Below are positions 52,364-61,784 of a stretch of DNA of 64,000 nucleotides, piece by piece; the first letter of the stretch is position 1; each line of letters starts with the position of its first letter. Under the pieces are notes generated by a model. The model was not told the origin of the DNA. It searched no databases and was given only the letters and a program-made list of their open reading frames with translations. The DNA comes from Streptomyces novaecaesareae (GTDB lineage: Bacteria > Actinomycetota > Actinomycetes > Streptomycetales > Streptomycetaceae): the NCBI RefSeq assembly GCF_000716875.1, contig NZ_JNWQ01000002.1:124001-188000 (forward strand). Reading direction: 5' to 3'. The translations under genes were made by a program, and so were the position numbers.

Positions 52364-53884
52364 GTGCAGCAACCGGTCCTGGAAGTCCGGGGAATCCGCA
52401 AGGAGTTCCCCGGGGTGGTGGCGCTGGACGGGGTCGACTTCCGGCTCTTCCCCGGCGAGGTGCACGCGCTGATCGGGGAGAACGGCGCCGGCAAGTCCAC
52501 CCTGATCAAGGTGCTCACCGGCGTTCACCCGGCCGACGGCGGCGAGGTGGTGCTGGCCGGCAGTCAGGTCTGGATCGCCGGGCCGCTGCAGGCCCAGCAG
52601 GCCGGGATCAGCACGGTCTACCAGGAGGTGAACCTCTGCCCGAACCTGTCGGTCGCGGAGAACATCTTCATCGGGCGGGAGCCCCGCCGGTTCGGCCTGA
52701 TCAACTGGGCCGCGATGCGCCGCCGGGCCGCCGAGCTGGTCCGCGAGCTGGACCTGGACATCGACGTCAGCGCGCCGCTGAACAGCTACTCCATCGCCGT
52801 CCAGCAGCTGGTGGCGATCGTCCGCGCGGTCGACGTCTCCGCCAAGGTGCTGATCCTGGACGAGCCGACCTCCAGCCTGGACCGCGACGAGGTGCGCCAA
52901 CTCTTCGCCGTCATACGGCGCTTGCGCGACCAGGGCGTGGCGATCCTGTTCGTCTCGCACTTCCTCGACCAGATCTACGAGATCTGCGACCGGATGACGG
53001 TGCTGCGCAACGGCCGGCTGGAGGGCGAGTACCTGATCGGCGAGCTGAACCAGGTCCAACTGGTCTCCCGGATGATCGGCGCCGAACTCGCCGGACTCGA
53101 CCAACTCGGCGGCGGCAAGCGGCGCGAGCGCACCGCACCGGCCGGCGGAACGGCGTTCCTGCAGGCCGACGGGCTGACCCGGCGGGGCGCCGTCGACCCG
53201 TACGACCTGGCCATCCGGTCGGGCGAAGTGATCGGACTGGCCGGGCTGCTGGGCTCCGGACGGACCGAGGCCGCCCGGCTGCTGTTCGGCGCCGACCAGA
53301 GCGACGGCGGCACGCTGCGGATCGAGGGCGCCGAGACCGTCCTGCGCAGCCCGCGCGACGCGATCGCCCACGGCATCGCGTTCTGCTCGGAGAACCGCAA
53401 GACCGAGGGCCTGGTCGGCGAACTGACCGTCCGGGAGAACATCGTCCTGGCGCTGCAGGCCGCCCGGGGCTGGCTCCGTCCGCTGTCGCGCACCGCGCAG
53501 GACGCGTACGCGCTGCGCTGGATCCGCGCCCTGGACATCCGCCCCGGCAACCCCGAGGCACTCGTGCGCAACCTCAGCGGCGGCAACCAGCAGAAGGTGC
53601 TGCTCGCCCGCTGGCTGATCACCGACTCCAAGCTGCTGATCCTGGACGAACCCACCCGCGGCATCGACATCGGGGCGAAGGCCGAGATCCAGAAGCTGGT
53701 GGCGAACCTCGCCGAGGACGGCATGGCGGTGCTGTTCATCTCCGCCGAACTGGAGGAAGTGCTGCGGCTCAGCCACCGGGTCGGCGTCCTGCGCGACCAC
53801 CGGATGGTCGCCCAGCTCGACAACGACGGCGAGCTCACCCCGGAGCGCGTCATGGCCACCATTGCGAGCGGAGCGGACCAATGA
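52364..53884 (+). CDS. ytfR: Two-domain sugar ABC transporter ATPase (YtfR-like)
   Basis: A 506-residue fused ATPase of the CUT2 class. Domain 1 has Walker A GENGAGKST (residues about 38-46) and an Arg/Gln-rich helical region, with Walker B VLILDEPTSSLDRDE. Domain 2 has GLLGSGRTEAARLLFG, signature NLSGGNQQKVLLARWL and Walker B LLILDEPTRGIDIG. The GTG at 52364 lies behind GAGGAG; the 3' end overlaps the permease gene by ATGA (53881-53884). Energises import by the two following permeases. Confidence 0.95.
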   Translation: MQQPVLEVRGIRKEFPGVVALDGVDFRLFPGEVHALIGENGAGKSTLIKVLTGVHPADGGEVVLAGSQVWIAGPLQAQQAGISTVYQEVNLCPNLSVAENIFIGREPRRFGLINWAAMRRRAAELVRELDLDIDVSAPLNSYSIAVQQLVAIVRAVDVSAKVLILDEPTSSLDRDEVRQLFAVIRRLRDQGVAILFVSHFLDQIYEICDRMTVLRNGRLEGEYLIGELNQVQLVSRMIGAELAGLDQLGGGKRRERTAPAGGTAFLQADGLTRRGAVDPYDLAIRSGEVIGLAGLLGSGRTEAARLLFGADQSDGGTLRIEGAETVLRSPRDAIAHGIAFCSENRKTEGLVGELTVRENIVLALQAARGWLRPLSRTAQDAYALRWIRALDIRPGNPEALVRNLSGGNQQKVLLARWLITDSKLLILDEPTRGIDIGAKAEIQKLVANLAEDGMAVLFISAELEEVLRLSHRVGVLRDHRMVAQLDNDGELTPERVMATIASGADQ

Positions 53885-55005
53885 GCACGGCGAGCAGTCA
53901 GGCACCGTCACCCGGCTCTCCACCTGCAACGGCGACGAGCCCGCTGAAGGCGGTGACCCGGTTCCGGCTGTTCTGGCCGGCCGTGGTGCTGGCCGTGCTG
54001 CTGGTCGCCAACCTCGGTTTCACCCCCGGCTTCTTCGCCGTCCACGTCCAGGGCGGTCACCTCTACGGCTCCCTGATCGACATCCTGCACTTCGGCGCCC
54101 CGCTGATCCTGGTCTCCCTGGGCATGACCCTGGTGATCGCCACCGGCGGCATCGACCTGTCGGTCGGCTCGACCGTCGCGATCTCCGGCGCCCTGGCCTG
54201 TCTGCAGATCAGCCGGTCCGCCGACCCGGGCAGCCTCGGCACCGTGTTGACCGCTGTCGGCATCGCCCTCGGCAGCGCCCTGGTGCTCGGCGTCGTCAAC
54301 GGCGTGCTGGTGGCCAAGGTCGGCGTCCAGCCGATCATCGCCACCCTGATCCTGATGGTCGCCGGGCGCGGCGTGGCCCAGCTGATCACCGACGGCCAGA
54401 TCATCACCGTCACCAGCGACCCGTACAAGCTGATCGGCGGCGGCTACTGGCTGACCATGCCGTTCGCGATCCTGCTCAGCGCCCTGGTGGTGCTGGCCGC
54501 CGTCCTGCTGACCCGCTTGACCGCGCTCGGCCTGCTGCTGGAGTCCGTCGGCGGCAACCCGGTGGCCAGCCGGCTGGTCGGCATCCGGGCGATGCGGCTG
54601 GTGGCCCTCGTCTACGTGTTCAGCGCACTGTGTGCGGCGCTGGCCGGCCTGATGGTGTCCTCCAACGTCTCGGCCGCCGACGGCAACAACGCCGGACTGT
54701 GGATCGAACTGGACGCCATCCTCGCGGTGGTGCTCGGCGGGACCTCGCTGAACGGCGGCCGGTTCTCGATCGGCGGCACCGTGCTGGGCGCGCTCATTAT
54801 CCAGACCCTCTCCACCACCGTCTACACCATCGGCATCCCGCCGGAGACCACCCTGGTGTTCAAGGCGTTCGTGGTGATCGCGGTCTGTCTGATCCAGTCG
54901 CCCGCCTTCCGCGCCAAGCTCGCCGGCCGCGGCGCCCGGGCCCGGCGCACCGCCGCCGCCCGGCCGCACGCCGTGGCCCCCATCAACCGGGAGGTCGGCA
55001 AGTGA
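53881..55005 (+). CDS. ytfT: Sugar ABC transporter permease (YtfT-like)
   Basis: A 374-residue CUT2 permease with about nine transmembrane segments: FWPAVVLAVLLVANLGF (about residue 32), the signature GMTLVIATGGIDLSVGSTVAISGALACLQ (about 82-110), VLGVVNGVLVAKVGVQPIIATLILMVAGRGVAQLITDGQ, and IELDAILAVVLGGTSLNGGRFSIGGTVLGALIIQTLSTTVY. Coupled to the ATPase by ATGA and to the next permease by a GTGA overlap at 55002-55005. Confidence 0.95.
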   Translation: MSTASSQAPSPGSPPATATSPLKAVTRFRLFWPAVVLAVLLVANLGFTPGFFAVHVQGGHLYGSLIDILHFGAPLILVSLGMTLVIATGGIDLSVGSTVAISGALACLQISRSADPGSLGTVLTAVGIALGSALVLGVVNGVLVAKVGVQPIIATLILMVAGRGVAQLITDGQIITVTSDPYKLIGGGYWLTMPFAILLSALVVLAAVLLTRLTALGLLLESVGGNPVASRLVGIRAMRLVALVYVFSALCAALAGLMVSSNVSAADGNNAGLWIELDAILAVVLGGTSLNGGRFSIGGTVLGALIIQTLSTTVYTIGIPPETTLVFKAFVVIAVCLIQSPAFRAKLAGRGARARRTAAARPHAVAPINREVGK

Positions 55006-55973
55006 ACGCCAACGCCCTGCTGACCCGCCTGCGCGGGCAGATCCCGCTGCTGGTCACCGCGGCCCTGCTGGTGTCGATGTTCAGCATCGGCTCGGTGCAG
55101 TACGACGGCTTCTTCTCCGGCCAGGTCGTCCTCAACCTGCTGATCGACAACGCCTTCCTCCTGGTCGTCGCGGTCGGCATGACCTTCGTCGTGCTGACCG
55201 GCGGCATCGACCTGTCGGTCGGCGCGGTGGTGGCGCTGTCCACCATGGTCTCCGCCTGGCTGGTCGAACGGCACGGCTGGCCGCCGCTGCTGGTGATCCC
55301 GCTGGTCCTGCTGATGGGCACCGCGGGCGGCTGGGTGATGGGCTGGGTCATCCACGTCTTCGAGATCCAGCCGTTCATCGTCACCCTGGCCGGCATGTTC
55401 CTGGCCCGCGGCCTGTGCTACACGATCAGCATCGACTCGATCTCCATCACCGACCCGCAGTACACCGCCATGGCGCAGACCCGGATCCCGCTCGGCAGCC
55501 TGTTCGTCTCACCGAGCGCGGTCATCGCGCTGCTGGTGGTCGCCGTCGGATTCGTGGTCCTCCACTACACCCGCCTCGGCCGCAACGTGTACGCGCTCGG
55601 CGGCAGCGAGCAGTCGGCACTGCTGATGGGCCTGCCGGTTCAGCGCACCAAGACCACCGTGTACGCGATCAGCGGCTTCTGCTCCGCGCTCGGCGGGGTG
55701 CTGCTCACCTTCTACATGCTGTCCGGCTACGGCTTGCACGCGGTGGGCCTCGAACTCGACGCGATCGCCGCGGTCGTCATCGGCGGCACCCTGCTGACCG
55801 GCGGCTCCGGCTACCTGCTGGGCACCCTGCTCGGCGTGCTGGTGCTCGGGCTGATCCAGACCGTGATCAGCTTCCAGGGCACCCTCAGCTCCTGGTGGAC
55901 CCGGATCGTCATCGGCGCCCTGCTGTTCGTCTTCATCGTCCTGCAGCGCCTGATCACCGCCCGCCGGCGCTGA
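55002..55973 (+). CDS. yjfF: Sugar ABC transporter permease (YjfF-like)
   Basis: A 323-residue permease, the second half of the heterodimeric channel. GTG start at 55002 overlapping the previous stop (GTGA). Conserved CUT2 loop VGMTFVVLTGGIDLSVGAVVALSTMVSAWL (about residues 62-90), later GLELDAIAAVVIGGTLLTGGSGYLLGTLLGVLVLGLIQTVISF. The first 30 residues are a short N-terminal hydrophobic segment. Ends the operon, 34 nt before a bidirectional terminator. Confidence 0.95.
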   Translation: MNANALLTRLRGQIPLLVTAALLVSMFSIGSVQYDGFFSGQVVLNLLIDNAFLLVVAVGMTFVVLTGGIDLSVGAVVALSTMVSAWLVERHGWPPLLVIPLVLLMGTAGGWVMGWVIHVFEIQPFIVTLAGMFLARGLCYTISIDSISITDPQYTAMAQTRIPLGSLFVSPSAVIALLVVAVGFVVLHYTRLGRNVYALGGSEQSALLMGLPVQRTKTTVYAISGFCSALGGVLLTFYMLSGYGLHAVGLELDAIAAVVIGGTLLTGGSGYLLGTLLGVLVLGLIQTVISFQGTLSSWWTRIVIGALLFVFIVLQRLITARRR

Positions 55974-56006
55974 CCGCCCCGGGCGCGGCCCCCAGCCGGT
56001 GTCCGG

Positions 56007-56044
56007 CGCCGGGTGGCCCCTGGCCGGGAAGGGGCCACCCGGCG
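56007..56044. terminator. Bidirectional terminator between the sugar importer and the biosynthetic cluster
   Basis: Perfect 15-bp stem: CGCCGGGTGGCCCCT (56007-56021) with its complement at 56030-56044, and an 8-nt loop. It lies between the 3' ends of two convergent operons (55973 and 56050), hence serves both and marks the left edge of the polyketide-type cluster. Confidence 0.75.
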
Positions 56045-56049
56045 GAGGC

Positions 56050-57819
56050 TCAGGCTGCGGGCCCGGCGGGTGCGTGCAGGAGCTCGGCCAGCACCTTGGG
56101 CAGCTCATCGGCGGAGTCGGCGGTCCGGGCGCGCCAGGCCACGTGTCCGTCCGGGCGGACCAGGACGCCGCCGTCGGCGTCGACCTCGCGCAGCCGCTCC
56201 CAGGCCCCGTACGGGTCGCGCAGGCCCTCGGCGGAGCCGATCGTGCGGACCGTCACCGGCACCCCGGTGAGCCGGGCGGCCTCGCGGGCGGCGTCGTGCC
56301 AGCGATCGCCGCCGCGGCCGGTGAGCAGGACGAAGCGGCCCCGGCCGACCACGTCCAAGGTGGAGCGGCGACGGCCGCCGTCCTCCAGCCAGGCGTGCGG
56401 CAGACGCGCGCCGGGCCAGGTGGTGGGCTGGTAGTACAGCTCCGGGTCCCGGTCACCGACCGGCTCGGGCGTGCCGTCGTCCACCCGGGCACCGCTGCGG
56501 TAGCGGTAGCCGATCTCGACGCCGTGCGCGTTGACCTGGTAGTTGATCCGGTCGGTCGCGGCGGCCAGCGCGGCGCGCCGGGCGGCGGCCTCCTCGGTGT
56601 CGTCGGCGAGGCCGCGCAGCAGGTCCCACTGCTCCGTGGCGGTCTGCCCGGCGGTGAAGCCCAGCGCCGCCGGGATGCCGAGGAAGTCCATCATGCTGCG
56701 GACCGCACGGTCGACGATCTGGCCGCCCACCGGCAGCCGCTCGGCCTGATAGGTGTCCAGCAGCGCGGGCGAGGCCGAGCCGTCCAGCACCAGCTTCAGC
56801 TTCCAGCAGAGGTTGAAGGAGTCCGCGACCGCCGAGTTCAGCCCGAGGCCGTTGGTCGGCGGCATCTGGTGCACCGCGTCGCCGACGCAGAACACCCGGC
56901 CGTTCGCGTAGCGGGGGGCGACGACCGCGTTGACCTCCCACGGCGAGACGTTCTTGATCCGGATGTCGACGGACGGGTCGCCGATGCTCTCCCGGATGTG
57001 CGCCAGGATCTCCTCGTGGTCGTCGCGGTCGAACTCCGCGCCGTGGTCGAGGAAGCGCAGGTAGACCCATTCGTTCCAGGGGCGGATGCTGACGAACACC
57101 CGGCCGTCCTCGGGCGGGTTGCCGGGCACGGCGCCCATGTACAGGATGGCCGGGCGGTCGGCGCAGTACTGCGAGAGGTCCGCCTCGAACCAGACCGAGG
57201 CGACCTTGGCCAGCCCGGTGGCACCCTCCACGGTGAGTCCGGCCTGCTCCATCACCCGGCTCCGCGCACCGTCGGCGCCGATCACGTAGTCGGCGCGCAC
57301 GGTGTACTCCAGGCCGGACTGCCGGTCGGCGACCACGGCCGTGACGCCGTCCTCGTCCTGCTCCAGGCGCAGGAACTCCTGCCCGAGGCGGAGTTCGCCG
57401 ACCCCGGCCTGCCGGACCTGCTCGACCAGCAGCGGCTCCAGCAGGTGCTGCGCGAGGTTGCACATCGTGCTCGGGCTGGCCGCCAGGTAGTCGCCGATGC
57501 GGTCCGGGCCGTTGCCGTAGGCGTCCAGCCGGCTCACCTCGGGGCCGGCGAAGGTCGACATGAAGACGTGGTTGGCCAGCATCGGGCTCGGGGTCGCCTC
57601 GGCCGTCACCTGCGGTTCGACACCGAGGTCGCGCAGGATCTCGCCGGTGCGCTGGTTCAGCAGGTGAGCACGGGGGGTGTGGGCCGTGCCCGGGTACTTG
57701 CCGATCACCAGGTGGGCGACGCCGTGGCGCGAGAGCGCCAACGAGGCGGTCAGGCCGGCCGGACCGGCGCCGACGATCAGTACCGGGACGCGGACGTCGG
57801 GGGTGGTGGTCGTGGTCAC
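56050..57819 (-). CDS. FAD-dependent aromatic monooxygenase (TcmG-like)
   Basis: A 589-residue flavoprotein hydroxylase of the p-hydroxybenzoate hydroxylase fold, of the type that oxidises aromatic polyketides. Features: FAD-binding GAGPAG at residues 17-22, the substrate-facing ARxH-like HTPRAHLLNQRTGEILRDLG, DG-motif YVIGADGARSRV near 185, and the second FAD motif CVGDAVHQMPPTNGLGLNSAVADSFNLCWKL near 312. The C-terminal thioredoxin-like domain (about 430-589, LPHAWLEDG, GDRWHDAAREAARLTGVPV) is common in these enzymes. The GTG at 57819 overlaps the preceding methyltransferase stop (GTGA). NAD(P)H and O2 are used. The product class is consistent with the neighbouring PKS but cannot be named. 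Confidence 0.9.
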   Translation of the reverse strand: MTTTTTPDVRVPVLIVGAGPAGLTASLALSRHGVAHLVIGKYPGTAHTPRAHLLNQRTGEILRDLGVEPQVTAEATPSPMLANHVFMSTFAGPEVSRLDAYGNGPDRIGDYLAASPSTMCNLAQHLLEPLLVEQVRQAGVGELRLGQEFLRLEQDEDGVTAVVADRQSGLEYTVRADYVIGADGARSRVMEQAGLTVEGATGLAKVASVWFEADLSQYCADRPAILYMGAVPGNPPEDGRVFVSIRPWNEWVYLRFLDHGAEFDRDDHEEILAHIRESIGDPSVDIRIKNVSPWEVNAVVAPRYANGRVFCVGDAVHQMPPTNGLGLNSAVADSFNLCWKLKLVLDGSASPALLDTYQAERLPVGGQIVDRAVRSMMDFLGIPAALGFTAGQTATEQWDLLRGLADDTEEAAARRAALAAATDRINYQVNAHGVEIGYRYRSGARVDDGTPEPVGDRDPELYYQPTTWPGARLPHAWLEDGGRRRSTLDVVGRGRFVLLTGRGGDRWHDAAREAARLTGVPVTVRTIGSAEGLRDPYGAWERLREVDADGGVLVRPDGHVAWRARTADSADELPKVLAELLHAPAGPAA

Positions 57820-58589
57820 TTCGCAGCCTTCCGTGCGTAGCCGGCGTAGATCACCGACGTGTCCTTGTGAACGGAGAGCTGGAACTGCCGCCCCAGCTCG
57901 CCGTACGTGATCTCGCCCCGGGCCCTGCGGCGCATCGCCTTCAGCAGCTCCAACTGCGGCCGGGTGGAGGCGAATCCGACGAGATCCTGATTGGCCAGGC
58001 CGTGCTTGCGGAAGACCGCGTGGAGCTCGGCCGGCTTGATGAAGCTCTTCCAGTCGTGCAGGTCCTTGGGCGCGAAACTGACGGACTTCCAGTCCTGCGC
58101 CATCTTGATCATCGCCAGCTTGGACCGGAAAGTCCGGTTGATGGTGTCGTAGAGGTAGTGGCCGCCCGGCTTGAGCACCCGCACGGCCTCGCCGACCGCC
58201 TGGTCCACGGAGGTCACGTGCTCCAGGGTGTCGCAGCAGTACACCAGATCGAACGTCCCGTCAGGGAAGGGGAGTTGCTCGGCGAAGCCCTGCTGGTAGG
58301 TGATCTCCAGCCCGGACTGCCGGGCGTGCTCGCCCGCAGCCTCCAGGGACGGGCCGGACGGGTCCACTCCGGTGACCAGGCACCCGGCGCCGGCGAAGAG
58401 CTCGGCCAGCAGACCGCCGCCGCACCCCACGTCGAGCACCCTGAGGCCCGTGAGGTCCAGCCGCAGCCGATCGGTGAGGACACCACGGAAGTAGTCGAAC
58501 CGGGCCGGGGTGAAGGCCTCCAGCGTGGCGAACGGCTGGTCGTCCTGCCACCAGGAATGGGTGTTGTAGACATCGTTGTCGACGGGCAT
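57816..58589 (-). CDS. Class I SAM-dependent methyltransferase (UbiG-like)
   Basis: A 257-residue O-methyltransferase-like protein. SAM-binding motif I VLDVGCGGG at residues 51-59, acidic motif II GVDPSG near 75, post-motif LPFPDGTFDLVYCCDTLEHV and VRVLKPGGHYLYDTI. The C-terminal part (EITYGELGRQFQLSVHKDTSVIYAGYAR) resembles UbiG-type methylases. In the context of a PKS cluster it would methylate a hydroxyl or acid of the product rather than ubiquinone. The ATG at 58589 lies behind GAGGAG; the 3' end is coupled to the monooxygenase. Confidence 0.9.
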   Translation of the reverse strand: MPVDNDVYNTHSWWQDDQPFATLEAFTPARFDYFRGVLTDRLRLDLTGLRVLDVGCGGGLLAELFAGAGCLVTGVDPSGPSLEAAGEHARQSGLEITYQQGFAEQLPFPDGTFDLVYCCDTLEHVTSVDQAVGEAVRVLKPGGHYLYDTINRTFRSKLAMIKMAQDWKSVSFAPKDLHDWKSFIKPAELHAVFRKHGLANQDLVGFASTRPQLELLKAMRRRARGEITYGELGRQFQLSVHKDTSVIYAGYARKAAK

Positions 58590-58600
58590 GATGCGACTCC

Positions 58601-60442
58601 TCAGGAGAGTTTGACGGTCGGACGGTAGAGGTCGAGCCAGACGGCCAGGTCGAGGACCCGTTCGAAGGCCTCGCGCTCGTCCCGGTCGACGGCCTCGGGC
58701 CGAGCACCCGCGGCCGCCGTCAGCGCGGCGCGGTCGAAGAACGCGACCGCCTGGTGGTCGCCCGACAGCAGGTCGCCGACCTGCCGCTGCAACTGCCCCA
58801 CGTAGGCGAGTTGCTGGGTGTGCGGGTAGAGGGCCTTCACCCGCTCCACCACGGACCCGGGAAGGACGTCCCGCACCGCGGCGCGCAGCAGGCTCTTCTC
58901 CCGGCCGTCGAAGGTCTTCATCGCCCAAGGGGTGTTGTAGACGTACTCCACCAGGCGGTGGTCGCAGAACGGTACGCGCACCTCAAGACCGACCGCCATG
59001 CTCATCCGGTCCTTGCGGTCCAGGAGCATGCCCAGCAGGCTGGTCAGGTGCACGTGGCAGAACTCGCGCATCCGCCGCTCGTGCGCGTCCTCGCCGTCCA
59101 CCACCGGGATGCCGGCGACCGACTCGTTCCAGCGCTGCGCCCAGTAGCCGGGGACGTCGAGGGTCCGCAGCAACAGCTCGGCATCGATCAGCTTGGTGGG
59201 GTGCTTCCTCGGGCCGAGGCCGGAGGCGGTCACCCACGGGAACATCGCGGTCTGCTGGACCTCCGGCAGGTGGAACCACGGGTAGCCGCCGAAGATCTCG
59301 TCGGCCGACTCCCCCGAGAGGGCGACCGTCGAGTGCCGACGGATCGCCTTGAACAGCAGGTACAGCGAGTTGTCCGCCTCGCCGAAGCCGAACGGCAGGT
59401 CGCGGGCGGTGACGGTGGCCCGGCGCACCTCGGGATCGGCCAGTTCGAGGTGGTCGAGCCGGATGTCGTGGTGCTGCGCGCCGACGTGCTCGACCACCGC
59501 GCGGGCGAACGGCGCGTCCGGCGAGCCGCGCAGCTCGTCGGGGCGGAACGCGTCCGGCTGCTCGAAGTCGACGGTGAAGGTCCGCACCCGCTCGCCCCCG
59601 GCCGCCAGGCGGCGGCCGGCCAGGGCGGTGAGGGCGCTGGAGTCGAGGCCGCCGGAGAGCAGCACGCACTGCGGCACGTCGGCGACCAGCTGCCGGGCCA
59701 CGCTGTCCTCCAGCAGTTCCCTGACCTGCCGGACGGTGGCCGCGGTGTCGTCACGGTGCTCGGCGACCTCCAACTGCCAGTACACGTGCTCGCGCAGGCC
59801 CGAGCGGTCGACGGTCACCATGGAGCCCGGCTTGACCTCGTGCATGCCCGCCCAGACCGCGCGGCCGGGGGCCTTGACGAAGCCGAACAGTTCACGGAAG
59901 CCGTCGGTGTCCACCACCGGGTCCACCGCCGGGTGGGCGAGCAGGGCCTTCGCCTCCGAACCGAACAGCACGCCGTCGGCGGTCGGGAAGTAGTAGAGCG
60001 GCTTGATGCCCAGCCGGTCGCGCAGCAGCACCAGCTTCTCCACGCGGCCGTCCCAGATGCCCAGCGCGTACATGCCGTTGAGCCGGTCGGCGATTCCCTG
60101 CCCCCACTCCAGGTATCCGCGCAGCACCACCTCGGTGTCACTGGAGGTGCGGAACTCGTGCCCCCGGCGGCGGAGTTCGTCCCGGAGTTCGGTGAAGTTG
60201 TACGCCTCACCGCTGTACGTCATGGCGACCGGGCCGTCCGGTGTCTCGACCACCATCGGCTGCACGCCGCCCGTCAGGTCGATGACGGCGAGCCGGCGGT
60301 GGCCCAGCGCGGCGTGCGGGGACAGCCAGGTGCCGCCGGCGTCCGGACCGCGGCAGGTCATGGTGTCGGTCATGGCGGTCAGGGTGGAGAGTTCACGTTC
60401 GAGGTCGTGCTGGAAGGAGATCCAGCCGGCGATCCCGCACAT
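58601..60442 (-). CDS. asnB: Asparagine synthase-type glutamine amidotransferase
   Basis: A 613-residue enzyme with class II glutaminase N-domain: the catalytic Cys is residue 2 (MCGIAGW), then RGPDAGGTW, LGHRRLAVIDL and YSGEAYNFTELRDELRRRGHEFRTSSDTEVVLRGYLEWG. The synthetase domain has the PP-loop LLSGGLDSSALTAL near residue 262, ALSGESADEIFGGYPWF and VRVPFCDHRLVEYVY. Standalone AsnB makes asparagine, but copies inside polyketide or tetracycline-type clusters amidate a carboxylate of the starter or product; position between methyltransferase and cyclase genes favours that. The ATG at 60442 is required because Cys2 must be N-terminal after processing. Confidence 0.93.
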   Translation of the reverse strand: MCGIAGWISFQHDLERELSTLTAMTDTMTCRGPDAGGTWLSPHAALGHRRLAVIDLTGGVQPMVVETPDGPVAMTYSGEAYNFTELRDELRRRGHEFRTSSDTEVVLRGYLEWGQGIADRLNGMYALGIWDGRVEKLVLLRDRLGIKPLYYFPTADGVLFGSEAKALLAHPAVDPVVDTDGFRELFGFVKAPGRAVWAGMHEVKPGSMVTVDRSGLREHVYWQLEVAEHRDDTAATVRQVRELLEDSVARQLVADVPQCVLLSGGLDSSALTALAGRRLAAGGERVRTFTVDFEQPDAFRPDELRGSPDAPFARAVVEHVGAQHHDIRLDHLELADPEVRRATVTARDLPFGFGEADNSLYLLFKAIRRHSTVALSGESADEIFGGYPWFHLPEVQQTAMFPWVTASGLGPRKHPTKLIDAELLLRTLDVPGYWAQRWNESVAGIPVVDGEDAHERRMREFCHVHLTSLLGMLLDRKDRMSMAVGLEVRVPFCDHRLVEYVYNTPWAMKTFDGREKSLLRAAVRDVLPGSVVERVKALYPHTQQLAYVGQLQRQVGDLLSGDHQAVAFFDRAALTAAAGARPEAVDRDEREAFERVLDLAVWLDLYRPTVKLS

Positions 60443-60484
60443 TCGGTTCCTCTTTCGTTCGGGGGCGGGGGTGGGGCCGGGTGC

Positions 60485-60997
60485 TCAGCGGTGCGCGGCG
60501 CCGTGCCGGGAGGCCATGTAGGCGGGCAGGCCGTCGATGTGCGAGCGGCCGGTGGGGGCGAAGAAGAAGCGGTCCAGCGCGCCCTGGAGGAACGACCACG
60601 GGCGGTTCAGCTCGGCCGCCCAGCGCCAGCCGAAGCGGGCGCCGTTCCCGGTCGGTTCGACCACGTAGTCCTCGACCAGGTGACGGAAGATCGGGCGGGT
60701 CGCCTCGGTCGCGGTGAAGGTCTTGCGGGTGCCCTCCTCCCAGCGGAAGAAGCGCTCGCGGAGGGTGAAGTCACCGTCCATCTCGATCTCGCGGGTGGTG
60801 CCGACACCGAACGGCCGGGGCGAGGTCCAGGTGAGCCGCCGCATCCCCTTCGTCCAGCTGGACACGCCGTCGCCGGTCAGGGCCGCCCAGGTCTCCTCCG
60901 CGGAGAACGGCACTTCCACCGTACGGGCGTGGTAGAGCGGGGCCGTGGCGAAGAGCGAGTCGTCGGCCTCCTCGATCGGGTACCAGCGGGTGGCCAT
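60485..60997 (-). CDS. SRPBCC-fold polyketide cyclase-like protein
   Basis: A 170-residue SRPBCC/START-like protein. The sequence FATAPLYHARTVEVPFSAEETWAALTGDGVSSWTKGMRRLTWTSPRPFGVGTTREIEMDG (residues 15-75) shows the VEVPFSAEETWAAL helix-grip start; ERFFRWEEGTRKTFTATEATRP and EPTGNGARFGWRWAAEL complete the fold. Such proteins in PKS clusters act as cyclases or aromatases or bind hydrophobic intermediates. No catalytic residue can be confirmed by eye. The ATG at 60997 is preceded by GGAAGGA; the N-terminal methionine at an upstream in-frame codon is not used. Confidence 0.8.
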   Translation of the reverse strand: MATRWYPIEEADDSLFATAPLYHARTVEVPFSAEETWAALTGDGVSSWTKGMRRLTWTSPRPFGVGTTREIEMDGDFTLRERFFRWEEGTRKTFTATEATRPIFRHLVEDYVVEPTGNGARFGWRWAAELNRPWSFLQGALDRFFFAPTGRSHIDGLPAYMASRHGAAHR

Positions 60998-61087
60998 GGC
61001 GTCGGTTCCTTCCGGGAACGGGTCAACGGGTCGGGGAGGGTCAACGGGTCGGGGGAGGACGGGGAGGACGGGGCCGGAGCTCACGCC

Positions 61088-61774
61088 TCAGGCCTTGCGG
61101 GCCCGGAACAGGCCGACGGAGCCGCGCACGACGAGGTCGAAGTCGTCGAAGTTCTGCTTCAGTTGGTCGCGCAGGTCCTCCAGGTCGTCCTGGTCGTTGT
61201 GGAAGACGCCCTTCGCGTTGAGGTTGTCCATCAGCCAGCGGCCGGCACCGGTGACCGGGACTCCCGACGACAGCACGGTGCTGCCGAAGACCGTGCCGCC
61301 GGGCTTCACGGCCGCGGCCGCGTGCCGGATGGCCACGCCCTTCTCGCGCAGGCTGCCGGGGATGCAGTGCAACAGGAAGCTCAGGGCGGCCGAATCCTGG
61401 CTCTCGGCGGGCACCGGCAGCGGCTCCAGGGCGTTGGCGACCACCTTGGTGGTCCTGAAGTGTGCGAGCCGCTCGGCGGTGAAGTCGAGCGTGCTGGGGT
61501 TGAGGTCGGCCAGCGTGATGTGCGGGTTCGACACCGGGAACCGGGCGTGCGCCAGCAGGTACCCGGTGCCGACGCCGATCTCCAGGTGCTTCGCACCGAG
61601 GCAGTCGTCGTACATCCGCTGGAAGTTCCGCGGCGAGCACCGCCAGAACAGCGGCGCGCTGCCGCGGAAGACGATCAGGTCGTAGAAGGTCAGCGCGCGG
61701 CGGTGGTAGGGGGCCTGGCCGTCGTGGACCGCCTGGTCCAGGGAGGCGGGCCGGTTGCCGTTGTCAGTGTTCAT
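61088..61774 (-). CDS. Class I SAM-dependent methyltransferase
   Basis: A 228-residue methyltransferase with motif I HLEIGVGTGYLL (residues 63-74), acidic loop LADLNPSTLDF, and later AALSFLLHCIPGSLREKGVAI and AAAVKPGGTVFGSTVLSSG. The C-terminal region holds FDDFDLVVRGSVGLFRARK. The ATG at 61774 lies behind GGAGG with 6 nt spacing. Its 5' flank is only about 20 nt from the IS element hairpin at 61794-61812. Presumed to act in the polyketide pathway; substrate not predictable. Confidence 0.88.
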   Translation of the reverse strand: MNTDNGNRPASLDQAVHDGQAPYHRRALTFYDLIVFRGSAPLFWRCSPRNFQRMYDDCLGAKHLEIGVGTGYLLAHARFPVSNPHITLADLNPSTLDFTAERLAHFRTTKVVANALEPLPVPAESQDSAALSFLLHCIPGSLREKGVAIRHAAAAVKPGGTVFGSTVLSSGVPVTGAGRWLMDNLNAKGVFHNDQDDLEDLRDQLKQNFDDFDLVVRGSVGLFRARKA

Positions 61775-61784
61775 CGGGGACCTC

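Noticed and set aside
61021..61075. Short direct repeats of GGTCAACGGGTCGGGG upstream of the cyclase-like gene
   Set aside because: Two copies plus GGACGGGGA runs only; no structure beyond simple GC-rich repetition could be supported.
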